Of a DNA stretch of 64,000 bases, positions 34,063-44,263 are shown in pieces. The stretch comes from Ustilaginoidea virens. Taxonomy: Eukaryota; Ascomycota; Sordariomycetes; Hypocreales; Clavicipitaceae. The stretch covers positions 3,596,001 through 3,660,000 of the forward strand of contig NC_057317.1 in NCBI RefSeq assembly GCF_000687475.1. The letters run 5' to 3'. The notes beneath the pieces were generated by a model that was not told where the DNA came from, searched no databases, and saw only the letters and a list, made by a program, of their open reading frames with translations. A program made the position numbers and the translations under genes. How positions within the stretch are numbered: the first letter of the stretch is position 1; each line of letters starts with the position of its first letter.

Positions 34063-35760
34063 ATGGCCTTCAACTTCAACTGGTCGCCGCTTACTGCCGA
34101 CGCCGAGTTCTACAGCCGCGCGCGCGGTTTACTAACCAAAGCGCTGAACAAGCCGCCTAAACCGCCCATCATCGTCGACGACATCTTCGTCAGCGAGCTG
34201 AACTTGGGAACCGTGCCTCCCGACTTGGAGATCCTCGAAATCGGGGACCTCGCCGAAGATCGCTTCCGGGGCATTTTCAAGATGTGCTACTCCGGCGATG
34301 CTTTCCTGACGCTGAAAACAAGGGTACAAGTACGTTTGGCTGATATTGTCGTCCTTTTCTTCTTCAAGACAACAACTTGGATTTCTTCTCGAGCCCGAAT
34401 ACGGCAACCTTATTCTCTGCCTGGAGTCGCGTCGCAGAATTCTTCAAGTGGTTGCATTCGCCTTCATTTCCCCCGTGTTTCCTCTGTTGCGCAGTGCGCA
34501 GTCAACTTCCTGTTGTGTTCAGGCCAGCGTATCATCTCTCCGAGTGAGCTCTGCACACTTTGCGACAGGGTCTGGGGTTGTCTCGTAATGTGACGGACTA
34601 AGCTTCCCCCTTTTTCAGGGTTGCGTGCGTTTTGCCGATTATTGCTGATGCTAATACATGTGGACGCACAATAGGCAAATCCTTTAAACACCTACCTCTA
34701 CTCAAAGCCGGCTTTCACATCGCCTCGGCCTCTTGCCGCAGCCTCGGGGCTCACAATTCCCCTCTCTATAACACTATCGGATTTCAAACTCTCCGCCTTC
34801 ATCATACTCGTATTTTCCAAGCAAAAAGGCTTGACCTTGGTGTTTCGCAATGATCCGCTCGAGTCGCTCAAGGTTTCGTCGACATTCGATTCGATACAGT
34901 TCGTCCGCGACTACTTGCAACGGACAATCGAAGAACAGCTTCGAAACCTGATGATGGAGGAGCTTCCCGCCATCATCCACCGACTGTCTTTGGAGCTGTG
35001 GTGTCCAGACCAGGCAAACAAGAGTGCCCAGACTCCTCAAGATGATGCTGACGAGAAAGGCGTTGATCCCTTTGCAAGTCCACCTTTGGACCCTGTCGAC
35101 GCAAATGGTAATCTCTTGGATTACAATGCGATCTCCGAGTTGGCTCTCAATGGCGGCGGTGAGGCGCAATCCCTATTCTCGCAGAAGAACCTGTTGCGCC
35201 TGGCTACACTGACCGACTCTCACCGTACACTGTCGCTGTTCACACCTGGCATCAAGGATGTCGTTTTCCGTGCCTGGTCCGGCCATGGAGACCGATCCGA
35301 AGCTGCCAGCCCACCGTTCGCTACCCCCAGTCTCGCAAAAACGTACTCCCTATCGGCCGACGGGAGCACAACCTACACTTTTTCCGACTCGGGTAGCACA
35401 ACCCTCGGATATTTCCCGTCGAAGCCGTCCCTCGCCAACCTGGCCTCTGCCACCAACGGAGTGGCCAACACTGCCGGCCATCGCTCTCGTCCCGGTCGAA
35501 AGAAAAAGACCCGGATCATCGATTTACGTCGAGCCAAAGCAGAGAAGCCCTGCTCAGACGCGCCTTCTGAGGATGTCTCAGACACGACTTCCGTCAATAT
35601 CCCCCCATCGGAACCTGCAGCGTCCATGTCCATCCCCGAGCAGCCAGTTGCTCCGGAAGACGTGACTGGTAAGGATGGGCCCGCTGGAAAAGTTCGCTTC
35701 CAACACCCGCGCCTGGACCATACTGCGCCTCTTCGCCGGACGCTCATGTCTGACCTGTGC

Positions 35761-35825
<65 letters not shown>

Positions 35826-36120
35826 GTCTGAACATGTGACGTCCACTCGCGAAGCTTCACAAACGGCTCAGCCACCTGCCAGGTGTGACCTGGAGGGGAA
35901 AAAGACAGCCCCGGACAAGAACGGCAAAGCCATTCGCGAGCCATTCCAAGGCTGCGGCGGCTCCGACACTTCATCCGTCATCCTCGAACAAGCATGGATC
36001 ATGAAAATGGCGGGCGAGATTGCCAGGCGTGTCTACGACGAGAAGCGTCGACAGCATAGCGGCCTCTGGGAAGAGTCGGAGCCGACTCCGCCGCCAGCCT
36101 ACGAGGCGGCAACCCACTGA
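34063..36120 (+). CDS. MDM34: mitochondrial distribution and morphology protein 34 (ERMES subunit)
   Basis: Exons 34063-34329 and 34675-36120 joined in phase 0 across a 345-bp intron (donor GTACGT, acceptor ACAATAG), the longest intron found here; 570 residues. The N-terminus [19 protein letters not shown] and the segments [19 protein letters not shown] and [19 protein letters not shown] are hallmark Mdm34 sequence. The intron sits between TLKTRVQ and [29 protein letters not shown] and the following helix complete the SMP lipid-binding domain (about residues 1-205). The rest is disordered, with a basic [18 protein letters not shown] block and a run of 21 Asn (about 452-472). Mdm34 is the outer-membrane subunit of the ER-mitochondria tether (Mmm1-Mdm10-Mdm12-Mdm34) that carries phospholipids. 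The last residues ([10 protein letters not shown]) include a PPxY motif, a known Rsp5-binding feature of Mdm34. Confidence 0.95.
35761..35823 (+). repeat. (AAC)21 trinucleotide repeat encoding poly-Asn in MDM34
   Basis: Twenty-one uninterrupted AAC codons between a Cys and a Lys codon; perfect purity suggests recent expansion or length polymorphism. Reverse frames read as poly-Val/poly-Leu/poly-Cys and are spurious. Confidence 0.95.
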
Positions 36121-37423
36121 CTGAGCTTACCACCCACTGCGCACGAGAATCTGGCCCACGACCCTCCCAACTCCTGTAAACACATGCAAAAGCAAAAAGA
36201 GGGGCGTTCCTGGTCTTGTTCGGTTTTTCTGCGTTGTATCATGTTCTGGCGTTTCTGGAGTCCGTTTTCGGCCTTTTCTCGTTTCCCATTGCTATCGATA
36301 GCATGCACACATATATCATGGGGCGTTTTATACCTTTTCTTCAGACGGACCGTAGCGTTGGAAAGAGTTTTGTGCCCTTTGGAGGCTAAACCAGTCCTTG
36401 TCGGTGGGCGAGCCTATTCCTGCGATACTGTGAAGGAAGAACCTTCACAAAACATTTTCAATGGGACTGTCGCAGTATCGTTGCGAGTCGCGCGTTCACT
36501 TGGATGTATTTTACTGACGGTCAAGAAGTGTCGGGACTGGGATTAAGATGTGGCAAGCTGAAGTCGCGGGTAAATGCACCCGGCACTTTGTTCATATAAG
36601 AGGGCCGTATACAGCTGGAAGGGTAGGTGTTTGTTTTGAAAATGCAAACGAAGCCATGTGGTCAAGGGGCCTGGACCCCAAGCATCTTTAGACAACAACT
36701 CCAATCTGAAAGAATTGCAAACGAACCGTCTACCAAAGGAAATTAAAAAAAAAAAAAAAAAAAAAGACGTGAGCCAGATGTTGCATAGAACATCATTGTC
36801 ATGTGTAGCTTCATGGTTGCGACGCATGTGATACTCTGCAGATACTGTTTGTTGCTGTGTCGTACTGTAACTGAGCCGAATATCTGAGGGACTGGAGGCG
36901 TTTGGCAAGACTGCGAGCGGCTGACTTTGTTGCCCTCCGTTTGCGGCTGGATTCAACCCTTGGGGCATGATACCGGCTGCCCAAGTGATTTGACGCAGGC
37001 TATTTTGGACCGCTCGACCTGATATCTTTATAGCCGCTTGTCGTCTGCCCACTGCGAAGTCCCTTTGGGCATTTTCTTGTGGTGTGACCTGCGGTGCCAG
37101 GCTCCCAGGTAAAGGATGAACACCTAGACATGGTCCGGTACGGGACCAAGATATCTGTGAAAAGGCTCCACATCCCCGGCGTTTTGGGGGATGCGTCCCC
37201 TTGCCAGTGAGGTGGCAATGCAGCCCGATGGTATTGCGCTGGTGCTCCCCACCGAACGACCGCACGACCGCCTCATTTGCAGCAAAGGCATCCGAGGCAT
37301 CAGTCAGGAATCATGACACCTTGGGTCACCCGCCAGACGCCGCTCATCCAGGAGATCCGAGAGGTTTTCGCCCTCGAGTTTTGGATTCTGGGTCGAGAAG
37401 AAGCTTCTTTCTGGACCGGCCCT
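36121..37423. other. intergenic region between converging MDM34 and YAF9
   Basis: No gene recognised. A minus-strand frame of 240 codons (37265-36543) has no family resemblance and runs through an A/T tract (36745-36765). Probably 3' untranslated sequence of both neighbours plus spacer. Confidence 0.6.
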
Positions 37424-38355
37424 TTATACTGCCTTGGCTGCCGCGGCGGCAGCGTGGTTCTCGGCCTTGAGCTTAGCCAAGAGCTCTTCTTTGTCTCTCA
37501 GCTCGGACAAGATGCGCTTGCACATCTCCTCGGTCTTGTTCTGCGCATCTTTGAGTTTCCTCACTTCGGCAGCTTCCGTCTCGCGACTGAACGGCTGGCC
37601 GGGCCTGTTGTGATTGGGGATCATGGCCGTATGCTCCCACACCTCGCCGCTATCCGGCGCAGGGAGAGGAGGCGGCGCCCGGCTTTTGCCCTTGCCCTTG
37701 CCTGACGCGCCCCCGCCAGACGGTTTCCAGCCTTTGGGGACTGCGCCGGAGGTGAGGACTTGGTAAAAGGCCTCGTAGGGCTCGTTGAAAAGCTGCTCTT
37801 CGTAGCTCCAGGATCGGACTTCTCCATTCTTGGTGACCATGGCCTGTTTTTCCTCCTCGGTCCGGCCGTACGGGTGCAGGCGCAGGTAGTGGTACAGCGT
37901 TTGCGGCTTCTCGCCCGAGTCGTTCACGTAATACAGCTTGATGGTGATGTCGAACTCACCCCAGCCGGTCTCCTTGACGACAAAAGGTCTGCCGGGTTCG
38001 CCCTCGACCACTACGCACCGTCAATCGGGAATCTCTTGGCGAAAAGACGGCAACAAGTGGGGTGAAGCGGGACTAAAAAAAAGAAGAAGACAATGACAAA
38101 CCAGGGCAGAGGCTCACTTCGGACGTAGTTGGGAATGGACTCGTGCAGCTTGAACTGCACGCGGCGCACCCAGTACGTGATGTCTGTGTCTTCGAGTCCC
38201 TTGACAAAGACCTGCCACGAATGTGTGTGGTTGTCAGGCGTGCCGGGCGGCTTGGGGTTTGATTCGGAAAAGGGAACTGCGGTGGTGCCCACGATGAACG
38301 GACGTCGCACTTGGGTAAGTTTTACGCGCTTTCCCAGAGTGTTTGAGGGAGCCAT
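37424..38355 (-). CDS. YAF9: YEATS-domain protein Yaf9
   Basis: Exons 38355-38118 and 38010-37424 on the minus strand, joined across a 107-bp intron (donor GTGAGC, acceptor CGTAG) in phase 1 (A|TG gives Met); 274 residues. The YEATS fold is clear: THSWQVFVKGLEDTDITYWVRRVQFKLHESIPNYVR before the intron and VVKETGWGEFDITIKLYY after it, then LYHYLRLHPYG. A Gly/Lys/Pro-rich linker (GGGASGKGKGKSR) leads to a predicted coiled coil near the C-terminus (AEVRKLKDAQNKTEEMCKRILSELRDKEELLAKL). Yaf9 is shared by the SWR1 remodeller (H2A.Z deposition) and the NuA4 acetyltransferase, and YEATS domains bind acylated lysines on histone H3 (established). The coiled coil is the expected docking region to those complexes. 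Nuclear; presumably essential or near-essential. Confidence 0.93.
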
Positions 38356-38664
38356 GGTGGAGAGAGGCGGGTTGTGCTTCGGCGCGGAACGGCGATTCGC
38401 CCTCTTCTGCGACAAGATGCTCTTTTGCGAGGATAGCGAGGAAAGCGAGGATAGCGAGGTCGTCTTACGGTATCGAGATGCTGAACGGAGGAGGCAAGAA
38501 GATGTCAGGACCAGTCTCCTCCAATGCTTTGGTTGGTTGCGAGGTCGCACGCACAAGAGGTACGACAAAGTCATCCAGCATTGGCCCCACAGCGTCCACA
38601 GCACGGGGGTACTTCCGCCGCACCGAGTAGGATGTACCTAATGCAAGCAGCAAATCAGGCAAAG

Positions 38665-39037
38665 CTGTTGCACCAAAAGTGTGACGCCACTCAATGTGTG
38701 ACTTTATTGGGTATTATGTACTGCGATACACCCCCCAGTTTTGCTAGCTAGGTCAATAGGTAGTAAGCTGATACACTTCACTACATTAAGGGAATATTTC
38801 TTAAGTGCATAACCCCATTATAGCACTTTTTAGAGCTTAGCTACTGGGTTTGGGTGTGGTTGGTTACTAATGATCTGACCAGGATTCGAACCTACAGCCT
38901 TGACCCACGTGCAATTTGCACAGATATTAGGAAGTTACAGGTTTTGGTAAGACCTTCCCTCCCGGGCTCATAACTGTTGCACCAAAAGTGTGACGCCACT
39001 CAATGTGTGACTTTATTGGGTATTATGTACTGCGATA
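38665..39037. repeat. repeat unit bounded by identical 64-bp direct repeats
   Basis: Positions 38665-38728 and 38974-39037 are identical over 64 bp, each starting CTGTTGCACCAAAAGTGTGA and ending GCGATA, and enclose 245 bp. The layout resembles a very small terminal-direct-repeat element (TRIM-like) or a tandem duplication of a 309-bp unit. There is no coding frame inside. A tRNA-like T-arm occurs in the enclosed part on the minus strand. A diverged copy of the 64-bp block is at 41969-42042 and a shorter inverted one near 51993-52020, so this is a dispersed family. No target duplication is recognised. Confidence 0.75.
38871..38954 (-). other. degenerate tRNA-like segment (B-box/T-arm)
   Basis: On the minus strand the segment ends with TAGGTTCGAATCCT, which fits the tRNA B-box and a T-arm with 4 of 5 stem pairs. 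Seven bases after it (TCAGATC) could pair with GGTCTTA at the 5' end at 6 of 7 positions. The D-arm/A-box and a credible anticodon arm are missing, so this is not called a functional tRNA; it looks like a tRNA-derived (SINE-like) remnant or chance resemblance inside the repeat unit. Confidence 0.35.
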
Positions 39038-39462
39038 AAAGCAATGCCGTGCATAATTTTAACGCAAGCCGAAAGGTAGGCCGTGGGGAGCTGCATGGCC
39101 CCGGTACGGAGTACCTTTCTAGGCTAGGAGGTAGCTGACATTAGGCAGTACTCTGTACATGGGCACACCCTCGGCAGATTGGCACCGCCATTGCTCGAGA
39201 GAATCCCTGCAAAGACCCAAGAATAATGATCTCACCACTTGCTTTCCAGACCTTTCATTCCATCTCTCCCCGCAGACCCCTTCACCAGCTTGTCGCCTTC
39301 ACGTATTTCAACAGACTGCTCATCTCGCATGGTGGACTTTCCCTCTCTTCAGCTATCCCAAAGCTTGAAACGTACCCTCTCCCTGCTGACCCCCGTCGTC
39401 GCAGGAGCTCTCTGCTCCGAAACCTCCAACACCAGGCCAAAGAAGAAGGCTGCAGATCGGCC

Positions 39463-40422
39463 ATGTCGGCAGCTGCCAAGAGACTCGTCGTGTGCGGCGG
39501 AAGCGGCTTCTTGGGCTCGCGAATCTGTAAATACGCCGTTGACAGAGGCTGGGAAGTCACGTCGATAAGGTAATGGTCCCCCAATTTGACCTTGACCTTG
39601 GTTCCTCTCTACGCCATTAGTCTGCTGAGATCCTCCAAACAACCCCCACCGTACAGTCGATCTGGCGAACCTCAGTGGGACGCAGTCACTTCTTCGCCAC
39701 TCCCACCATCGTGGTCACACAAGGTCAGCTGGGAGCGCGGCGACATACTCCGCCCGGCCACGTATGCGCCGCTCCTCACCGATGCGGACTACGTCGTGCA
39801 CAGCATGGGCATCCTCCTCGAGGCAGACTACAAAGGCATCCTGTCCGGCAAGGAATCCCCCCTGACGGGCCTGCAAAAGATGTTTGCAACAGTGCGAGAG
39901 CGAGGCACGAACCCGCTAGACGGGGGAAGCGGAGAGGACATCAAGCCGGCCGACCCTACCGACCAGTTTTCCTACGAAGTCATGAATCGTGACAGCGCCG
40001 TGGCGTTGGCCAAGCATGCTTCCCAGGGGAAAGCCAGCGCCTTCTGCTACATTTCAGCCTGCGGAGGTGCTCCCATCATGCCTCCCAGGTATATCACGAC
40101 CAAGAGGCAGGCGGAAATTGCCATCACCAAGAACTTCCCCCAAATGAGAGGCATCTTTATGCGACCACCATTCATGTACGACAACTCGCGCAAGCTCACG
40201 CTGGCCATGGCAGCCATGGCGGGTGCTGGCTCCGTCTTTACCAAACTCACCGGAAACTACCTCAAGGACTTTATGGGTGCTGCCGGCACCAAGCCTCTCC
40301 AAGTTGACACAGTTGCTGAGGCGGTTGTCGAGGCGCTCCACGACGAAGCTATCCAAGGTCCAATCGAGGTGCCGCAAACTGAGCAGCTGGCAAACAAAGG
40401 TTGGAGAAATTCCATGTTGTAG
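39463..40422 (+). CDS. COQ11: NAD(P)-binding SDR-type protein, Coq11-like (mitochondrial)
   Basis: Exons 39463-39569 and 39657-40422 joined across an 87-bp intron in phase 2 (AG|T gives Ser); 290 residues. The start MSAAAKRLVVCGGSGFLGSRICKYA carries the nucleotide-binding GGxGFLG loop (residues 12-18). After the junction SISRSG, VSWERGDILRP and DADYVVHSMGILLE follow the atypical-SDR pattern, and YITTK (Tyr181, Lys185) fits the YxxxK pair. The whole resembles the yeast YLR290C/Coq11 family, linked to coenzyme Q synthesis in mitochondria, and complex I NDUFA9-like atypical SDRs (family knowledge). An upstream in-frame ATG at 39226 would add 79 residues with an Arg-rich segment (PRRRRSSLLRNLQ), possibly a mitochondrial presequence. 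Convergent with SYF2, 218 bp between the stops. Confidence 0.85.
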
Positions 40423-40640
40423 TGTACTTGCTACATTCTCCAACCAAGAATAGGGAGAAAAAAAACAAAAAAACAAAAAAAAAGAAACAAGTCGAGGTCA
40501 GAGCTAGGGAGGGATCGTTATATTGTACATTAGAAGTAAAAACCCGTCCTGAGTATGTACTGGAACGTTGCCATTTTCTTTTTTTTTTCGTCACATGTTG
40601 TGCCAATCTCATCTATTCCATACATTTGCACTCGGCAACT

Positions 40641-41435
40641 TCATACCATGGTGCCTCTCTCAAAACTGTCCCGGATATCTGACGTATACTTGTCATAGAA
40701 CCGCGCTAGTTTCTGGTTGAATTGCTTGTTCTTTTCGTTGATGTAGGTCACGTCCCCATCGTCCCCGTTCCTTGCCATGCGCTCCTTGCGTTTCTTCAAT
40801 CTTTGTTCTTCGGCACGCCGTAGATCTGCCACCAGCCGATCGACGGCGGCCTTGTCTGGTTTGCTCTGTGCGAAGCTTGTGCTGTCGGCAGTCGAGTAGA
40901 AGGACCCGTCCTTGTCAATGGCGATGAGCTCGCCGTCCTCGGTCTCGACAATGTCCAGTCCCCCGGACGCAGCCGCTTTTTCAATGGCTGCCAGCTTTTG
41001 CTTCTCGTACCGCTCCGTGTCCGGGGCGATGTTCCTCAGCTGCCTCTTGTACACCTTGTTGCTTTCCTGCTGGGGATCTCTGAAGGCGTTGTTGTCCCGG
41101 TGGGCGGCCTTTTTCTTCTTGCGCTTATCCCACTTTTCGCTCTCGTCTACGGTCCAGTCCCAGGCGCGCTTGCGCTCAAAGTCCTCGCCGGCGTCTTCGA
41201 CCTCGGCCTTGAGGAGCTTGTGGGCTGCGATGTCTTGCTTGCGTTGGAGGGCGGCGAGCTGCGCCTGGTCGGTACCTAGTCTTTGCGACTCCCTCGTCGC
41301 TTCCTTCAGGTTGGACGCCGAAGAGGACTTGGCTCGAGCCTGGAGGGCTTTGAAGCGAGCCATTCGCTCCAGTGACTTTGAGCTGGCGTCGTTTTCTGCC
41401 GAGCTGGCAGCTGGCGTGTGTGCGGGCGAGGCCAT
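40641..41435 (-). CDS. SYF2: pre-mRNA-splicing factor Syf2
   Basis: Intronless frame of 264 residues, start at the first ATG in frame (MASPAHTPAASSAEND). The SYF2 domain is easily recognised: ERMARFKALQARAKSSSASNLKEATRESQRL, then RKRAWDWTVDESEKWDKRKKKKA, NNAFRDPQQESNKVYKRQLRNIAPDTERYEKQK, and the C-terminal DVTYINEKNKQFNQKLARFYDKYTSDIRDSFERG (given here as landmarks in separate blocks). Very rich in Lys/Arg/Glu and largely helical. Syf2 belongs to the NineTeen/Prp19-associated complex and acts in spliceosome activation and cell-cycle-linked splicing in the nucleus (established). Convergent with the COQ11-like gene. Confidence 0.94.
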   Translation of the reverse strand: MASPAHTPAASSAENDASSKSLERMARFKALQARAKSSSASNLKEATRESQRLGTDQAQLAALQRKQDIAAHKLLKAEVEDAGEDFERKRAWDWTVDESEKWDKRKKKKAAHRDNNAFRDPQQESNKVYKRQLRNIAPDTERYEKQKLAAIEKAAASGGLDIVETEDGELIAIDKDGSFYSTADSTSFAQSKPDKAAVDRLVADLRRAEEQRLKKRKERMARNGDDGDVTYINEKNKQFNQKLARFYDKYTSDIRDSFERGTMV

Positions 41436-42541
41436 GTTGCTCAAATATTGAAAACGTTTGACGTTGGGGGATGATCGGTGCGAAGATGAAGAGAGCGCAC
41501 CAGATGCCCTGCTGACTTTGGGCAGCGAGCGAGACGAAGAGTCGCCTGGGTGGGTGGCAGAGACGGTCAACTGGCCCCGCTTTTATGCTCCAGATGTCTG
41601 GTGCTGGCTGGTGGTTGCAGTGGCTGCAGTTGTTCCTTTCTGATTCTCTCTTTTCTCTCCACGGGGATGAATATATAGCAGGGATTTTTCTTTCTTTCTT
41701 TTTTTTTTTTTTGTGATTATGCGCGGGGGTTTTGTGACGGAAGTTTCTTTCTTGTCTTGTCCCTGTTTTGATGAAGGTGAGTGGTGAGTGGTGAGTGGGA
41801 GAAGACGGAGCCGAGAAAAGACGGAAAGATTCCTCACCCTTTATATGTTTAGGATAGACTTTTCTGCGTCCCAAGCCTTTAAAGTCTCGGATGCACCTGA
41901 CCTTCTTTTGCTCTCCATGAACCCAAGTCCAGAAATCGCAAAGCACCTTAGGTTAGTACCTAACCTACCTGTTGCACCAAAAGAGTGACGCCACACAAAT
42001 GTGTGGACTTTATGGGGTACCTACCTTATTTATACCGCGATAATACTATGTACCAGGTAAGGGACTCCATCGTCGTGGTACTGTACTCGGTACGGAGTAC
42101 TCATCAGGTGTCTAGGGTTACTCCGTGGCTACTCCGGTAGGAGGTACCTACCTACCAGGTACCTAGGTACTCAACCCCTCTGAACCTGACGACGGTATCC
42201 ACCAGACAAGATCTCGGTGTCAACTTGGGGTTGATCCGTCCTGGGGAATCTGTGCTGCAATAAATCTCCTGGTGGGCCGTGCCTGCCTGCCTTACAAGGT
42301 AATGTACCTGTAGCTGACATTGACCCCAGCCTACTCCGTAAGAAGAAACTACTCCGTAGAAACCAGCATATTTCAGTTGGTGCGACGACCATCTTTCGAA
42401 TCAACATGGACTTGCACACGCTTTGCGCTCGTTACCCGCACATGCAGTAATTGCAAGCTCACAAAGTCATCCAGGCAAAAATCTCCCCACACTGATGAAG
42501 GCGCTGCATCCCCTGGCAAGCCCGTACGTACACGGTACACG
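41436..42541. other. divergent promoter region of SYF2 and the 573-residue gene
   Basis: No gene recognised. It contains a diverged copy of the 64-bp repeat (41969-42042), three TACTCCGTA-family motifs (42091, 42332, 42350) and dense AGGTACCTAGG/CCTACC palindromic motifs at 42010-42180. Confidence 0.6.
41969..42042 (+). repeat. diverged copy of the 64-bp direct-repeat sequence
   Basis: Starts CTGTTGCACCAAAAGAGTGA and ends CCGCGATA like the pair at 38665/38974, with internal substitutions and a short insertion (ACCTACCTTATT). Shows that the block is dispersed rather than a local duplication only. Confidence 0.7.
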
Positions 42542-44263
42542 ATGATGCGCCGGGCAGCTCCCCGAGCCAGCCAGCTCAACCAGCTCACCAAGGCTGACCT
42601 GCGCTCGGGGCGTCGTCAACGTCGCTTCAAGACTTTCGTCAAAAGGGTGGACAAGAACAACGAGATATACTACACTCGCGCCAGGAACAGCCTTGCAGAT
42701 CATCCTCATCCCGACCCGGACAAACAGTACGAATTCTTTGCAATGCCCGACCTCTTGCTGGATCTTGATGCAGAAGGAACTCGGCTCGTGCGCCCTTTTG
42801 CTGACGCGGATGAGCAACTCTTCAAGGCCAACTGGGGAGAGTCGCCCGAGCGGACCGCTGCCCGATCCATCCTGAAGCAAATGGAGGAGCAGGTCTACGA
42901 ATCGCGGCAAAAGGTTCAGGCCATGCGTGCTCAGACGACAACTATTTGGCGCATCACTCCCCACGACGTGATATCTACCGCCCTCCATGGCGGATCCGCG
43001 ACCCAGACGACACCAGCACGGGATATCTTGTCTCACAACCGCCGCCCTGGCTTGGACAGCACTCAGGTGTCGCAGCAGAGGTGGCAAAGGCTGGACTTGA
43101 CAGAGAAGCTCCGTGCCGAAAACGGCATACCGCCTCACGCAGTCGACGATGACCAACTCCTCCTGCGCTGGATGACGCTGCGGCGCAAAGCGTTACGAAC
43201 TTGCCCAAAGTCCAAGACGGCACCGCCAAGCCCCTCCCACGTCATAGAAGCCATCAAAGCCCAATCATCCTTGATGGGCATCCGGCGCCTGGTATTTCAG
43301 TGCCTGGCTGCTGGCACCAGCATATCCAGCTTCCAACGCGACACTGAGGCTGACTCGAATCTGCCGCGTCACATACGCGATGCCTGCATTCGCATCTTGA
43401 GCCAAGACGCCGCCGCCGCCGCCGATTCAAGTCTTCGCATCGACGCTCTCGCTTTTCTCGGAAATCTCGCCGAGAGGCTACTAGCAATGGGCGCGCATCT
43501 TGATCCTCTTTTGTGCGGGACGGCGCTGGCACTCTCGGCGCAATCTTGCTCCCTCGAGGTGACATCAGTGTGGCTGCATCGTTGCCATCAAGCCTCGAGA
43601 CGGCCCGAAAGTGCCGACGCTTCCTTTATGGAGGATCTGTTGACCGCCCTTACCTCGCTGTGTTCTCGTTTGAGCACCCGCGACGACGGTGGTGGTCCTC
43701 CGAGTATGCATGATGCCAAGTCACGCCAGCTACTCCTTCAGTTGCTTACGGGGATCGATGAAAACAAGAGGTTGGCCTCGGATTCTTTCCGATCATTTGC
43801 TGTAGCTTGCCTCGATGATGGGAGCCGCGCCGCCGCAAACGCACAGCGCGCGGTGTACGCCGCTTGCATCAGACTACTCGGGCTTCTCGGCGCTGTTAGG
43901 ACGCTGTGGAGAGAATGGCGAGAACTCCCTTGCCTTGCGGGCGATGCTGCTCCCATTCCGAACCAACATGACGAAGCCATTGCCCTCAGTTTTGGCGCCG
44001 CCATGCATCAGGCAGTCCACGTGATGGGCACAGCCGATCCCGATGTGTTGCAGGATACCAGCCTGGGTACGAGGCTGGAAGAATGCGTTACCATGGACTA
44101 TCATGCCATTGAGGCGCATCTCGGAGATGCTGGTGGTTGGCGAGCTTTGGATCCATGCAGCGCGCTGAAGTGCTTGCCTGATGGGACGACATGTCGATCA
44201 ACCCTAAATTTGCCGTTGGAGGCCTGTGTTCAAAAGATCAAGGCATGGGGAACGTGCGAATGA
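42542..44263 (+). CDS. hypothetical protein, 573 residues
   Basis: Single uninterrupted frame from the first ATG (MMRRAAPRASQ); coding-type third-position C/G bias through its length and no competing frame of equal quality. I do not recognise the family. The N-terminus is strongly basic and low in acidic residues for about 45 residues (RSGRRQRRFKTFVKRVDK), compatible with a mitochondrial or nucleolar targeting segment. The middle is mixed charged, with TIWRITPHDVISTALHGG near residue 150. The last 300 residues alternate hydrophobic helices (LRIDALAFLGNLAERLLAMG, AVYAACIRLLGLLGAVRTLW) typical of an alpha-helical repeat fold, possibly PPR- or HEAT-like, though no unit repeats clearly. No signal peptide or membrane segment. 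It diverges from SYF2 and converges on the SDR gene. Confidence 0.75.
   Translation: MMRRAAPRASQLNQLTKADLRSGRRQRRFKTFVKRVDKNNEIYYTRARNSLADHPHPDPDKQYEFFAMPDLLLDLDAEGTRLVRPFADADEQLFKANWGESPERTAARSILKQMEEQVYESRQKVQAMRAQTTTIWRITPHDVISTALHGGSATQTTPARDILSHNRRPGLDSTQVSQQRWQRLDLTEKLRAENGIPPHAVDDDQLLLRWMTLRRKALRTCPKSKTAPPSPSHVIEAIKAQSSLMGIRRLVFQCLAAGTSISSFQRDTEADSNLPRHIRDACIRILSQDAAAAADSSLRIDALAFLGNLAERLLAMGAHLDPLLCGTALALSAQSCSLEVTSVWLHRCHQASRRPESADASFMEDLLTALTSLCSRLSTRDDGGGPPSMHDAKSRQLLLQLLTGIDENKRLASDSFRSFAVACLDDGSRAAANAQRAVYAACIRLLGLLGAVRTLWREWRELPCLAGDAAPIPNQHDEAIALSFGAAMHQAVHVMGTADPDVLQDTSLGTRLEECVTMDYHAIEAHLGDAGGWRALDPCSALKCLPDGTTCRSTLNLPLEACVQKIKAWGTCE

Larger units (their letters stand above)
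38356..39462. other. divergent promoter region of YAF9 and the COQ11-like gene, carrying a repeat unit
   Basis: No gene accepted. This interval separates the divergent starts of YAF9 and the COQ11-like gene and is occupied from 38665 to 39037 by a direct-repeat-bounded unit (annotated separately). A TACGGAGTA motif lies at 39105. An in-frame ATG at 39226 could extend the COQ11-like protein. Confidence 0.6.

Noticed and set aside
36543..37265. 240-codon minus-strand frame downstream of MDM34
   Set aside because: No domain and it runs through an A/T tract; more likely untranslated and spacer sequence.
38871..38954. Functional tRNA gene on the minus strand
   Set aside because: Only the T-arm/B-box and a partial acceptor stem fit; no A-box/D-arm and no valid anticodon loop.
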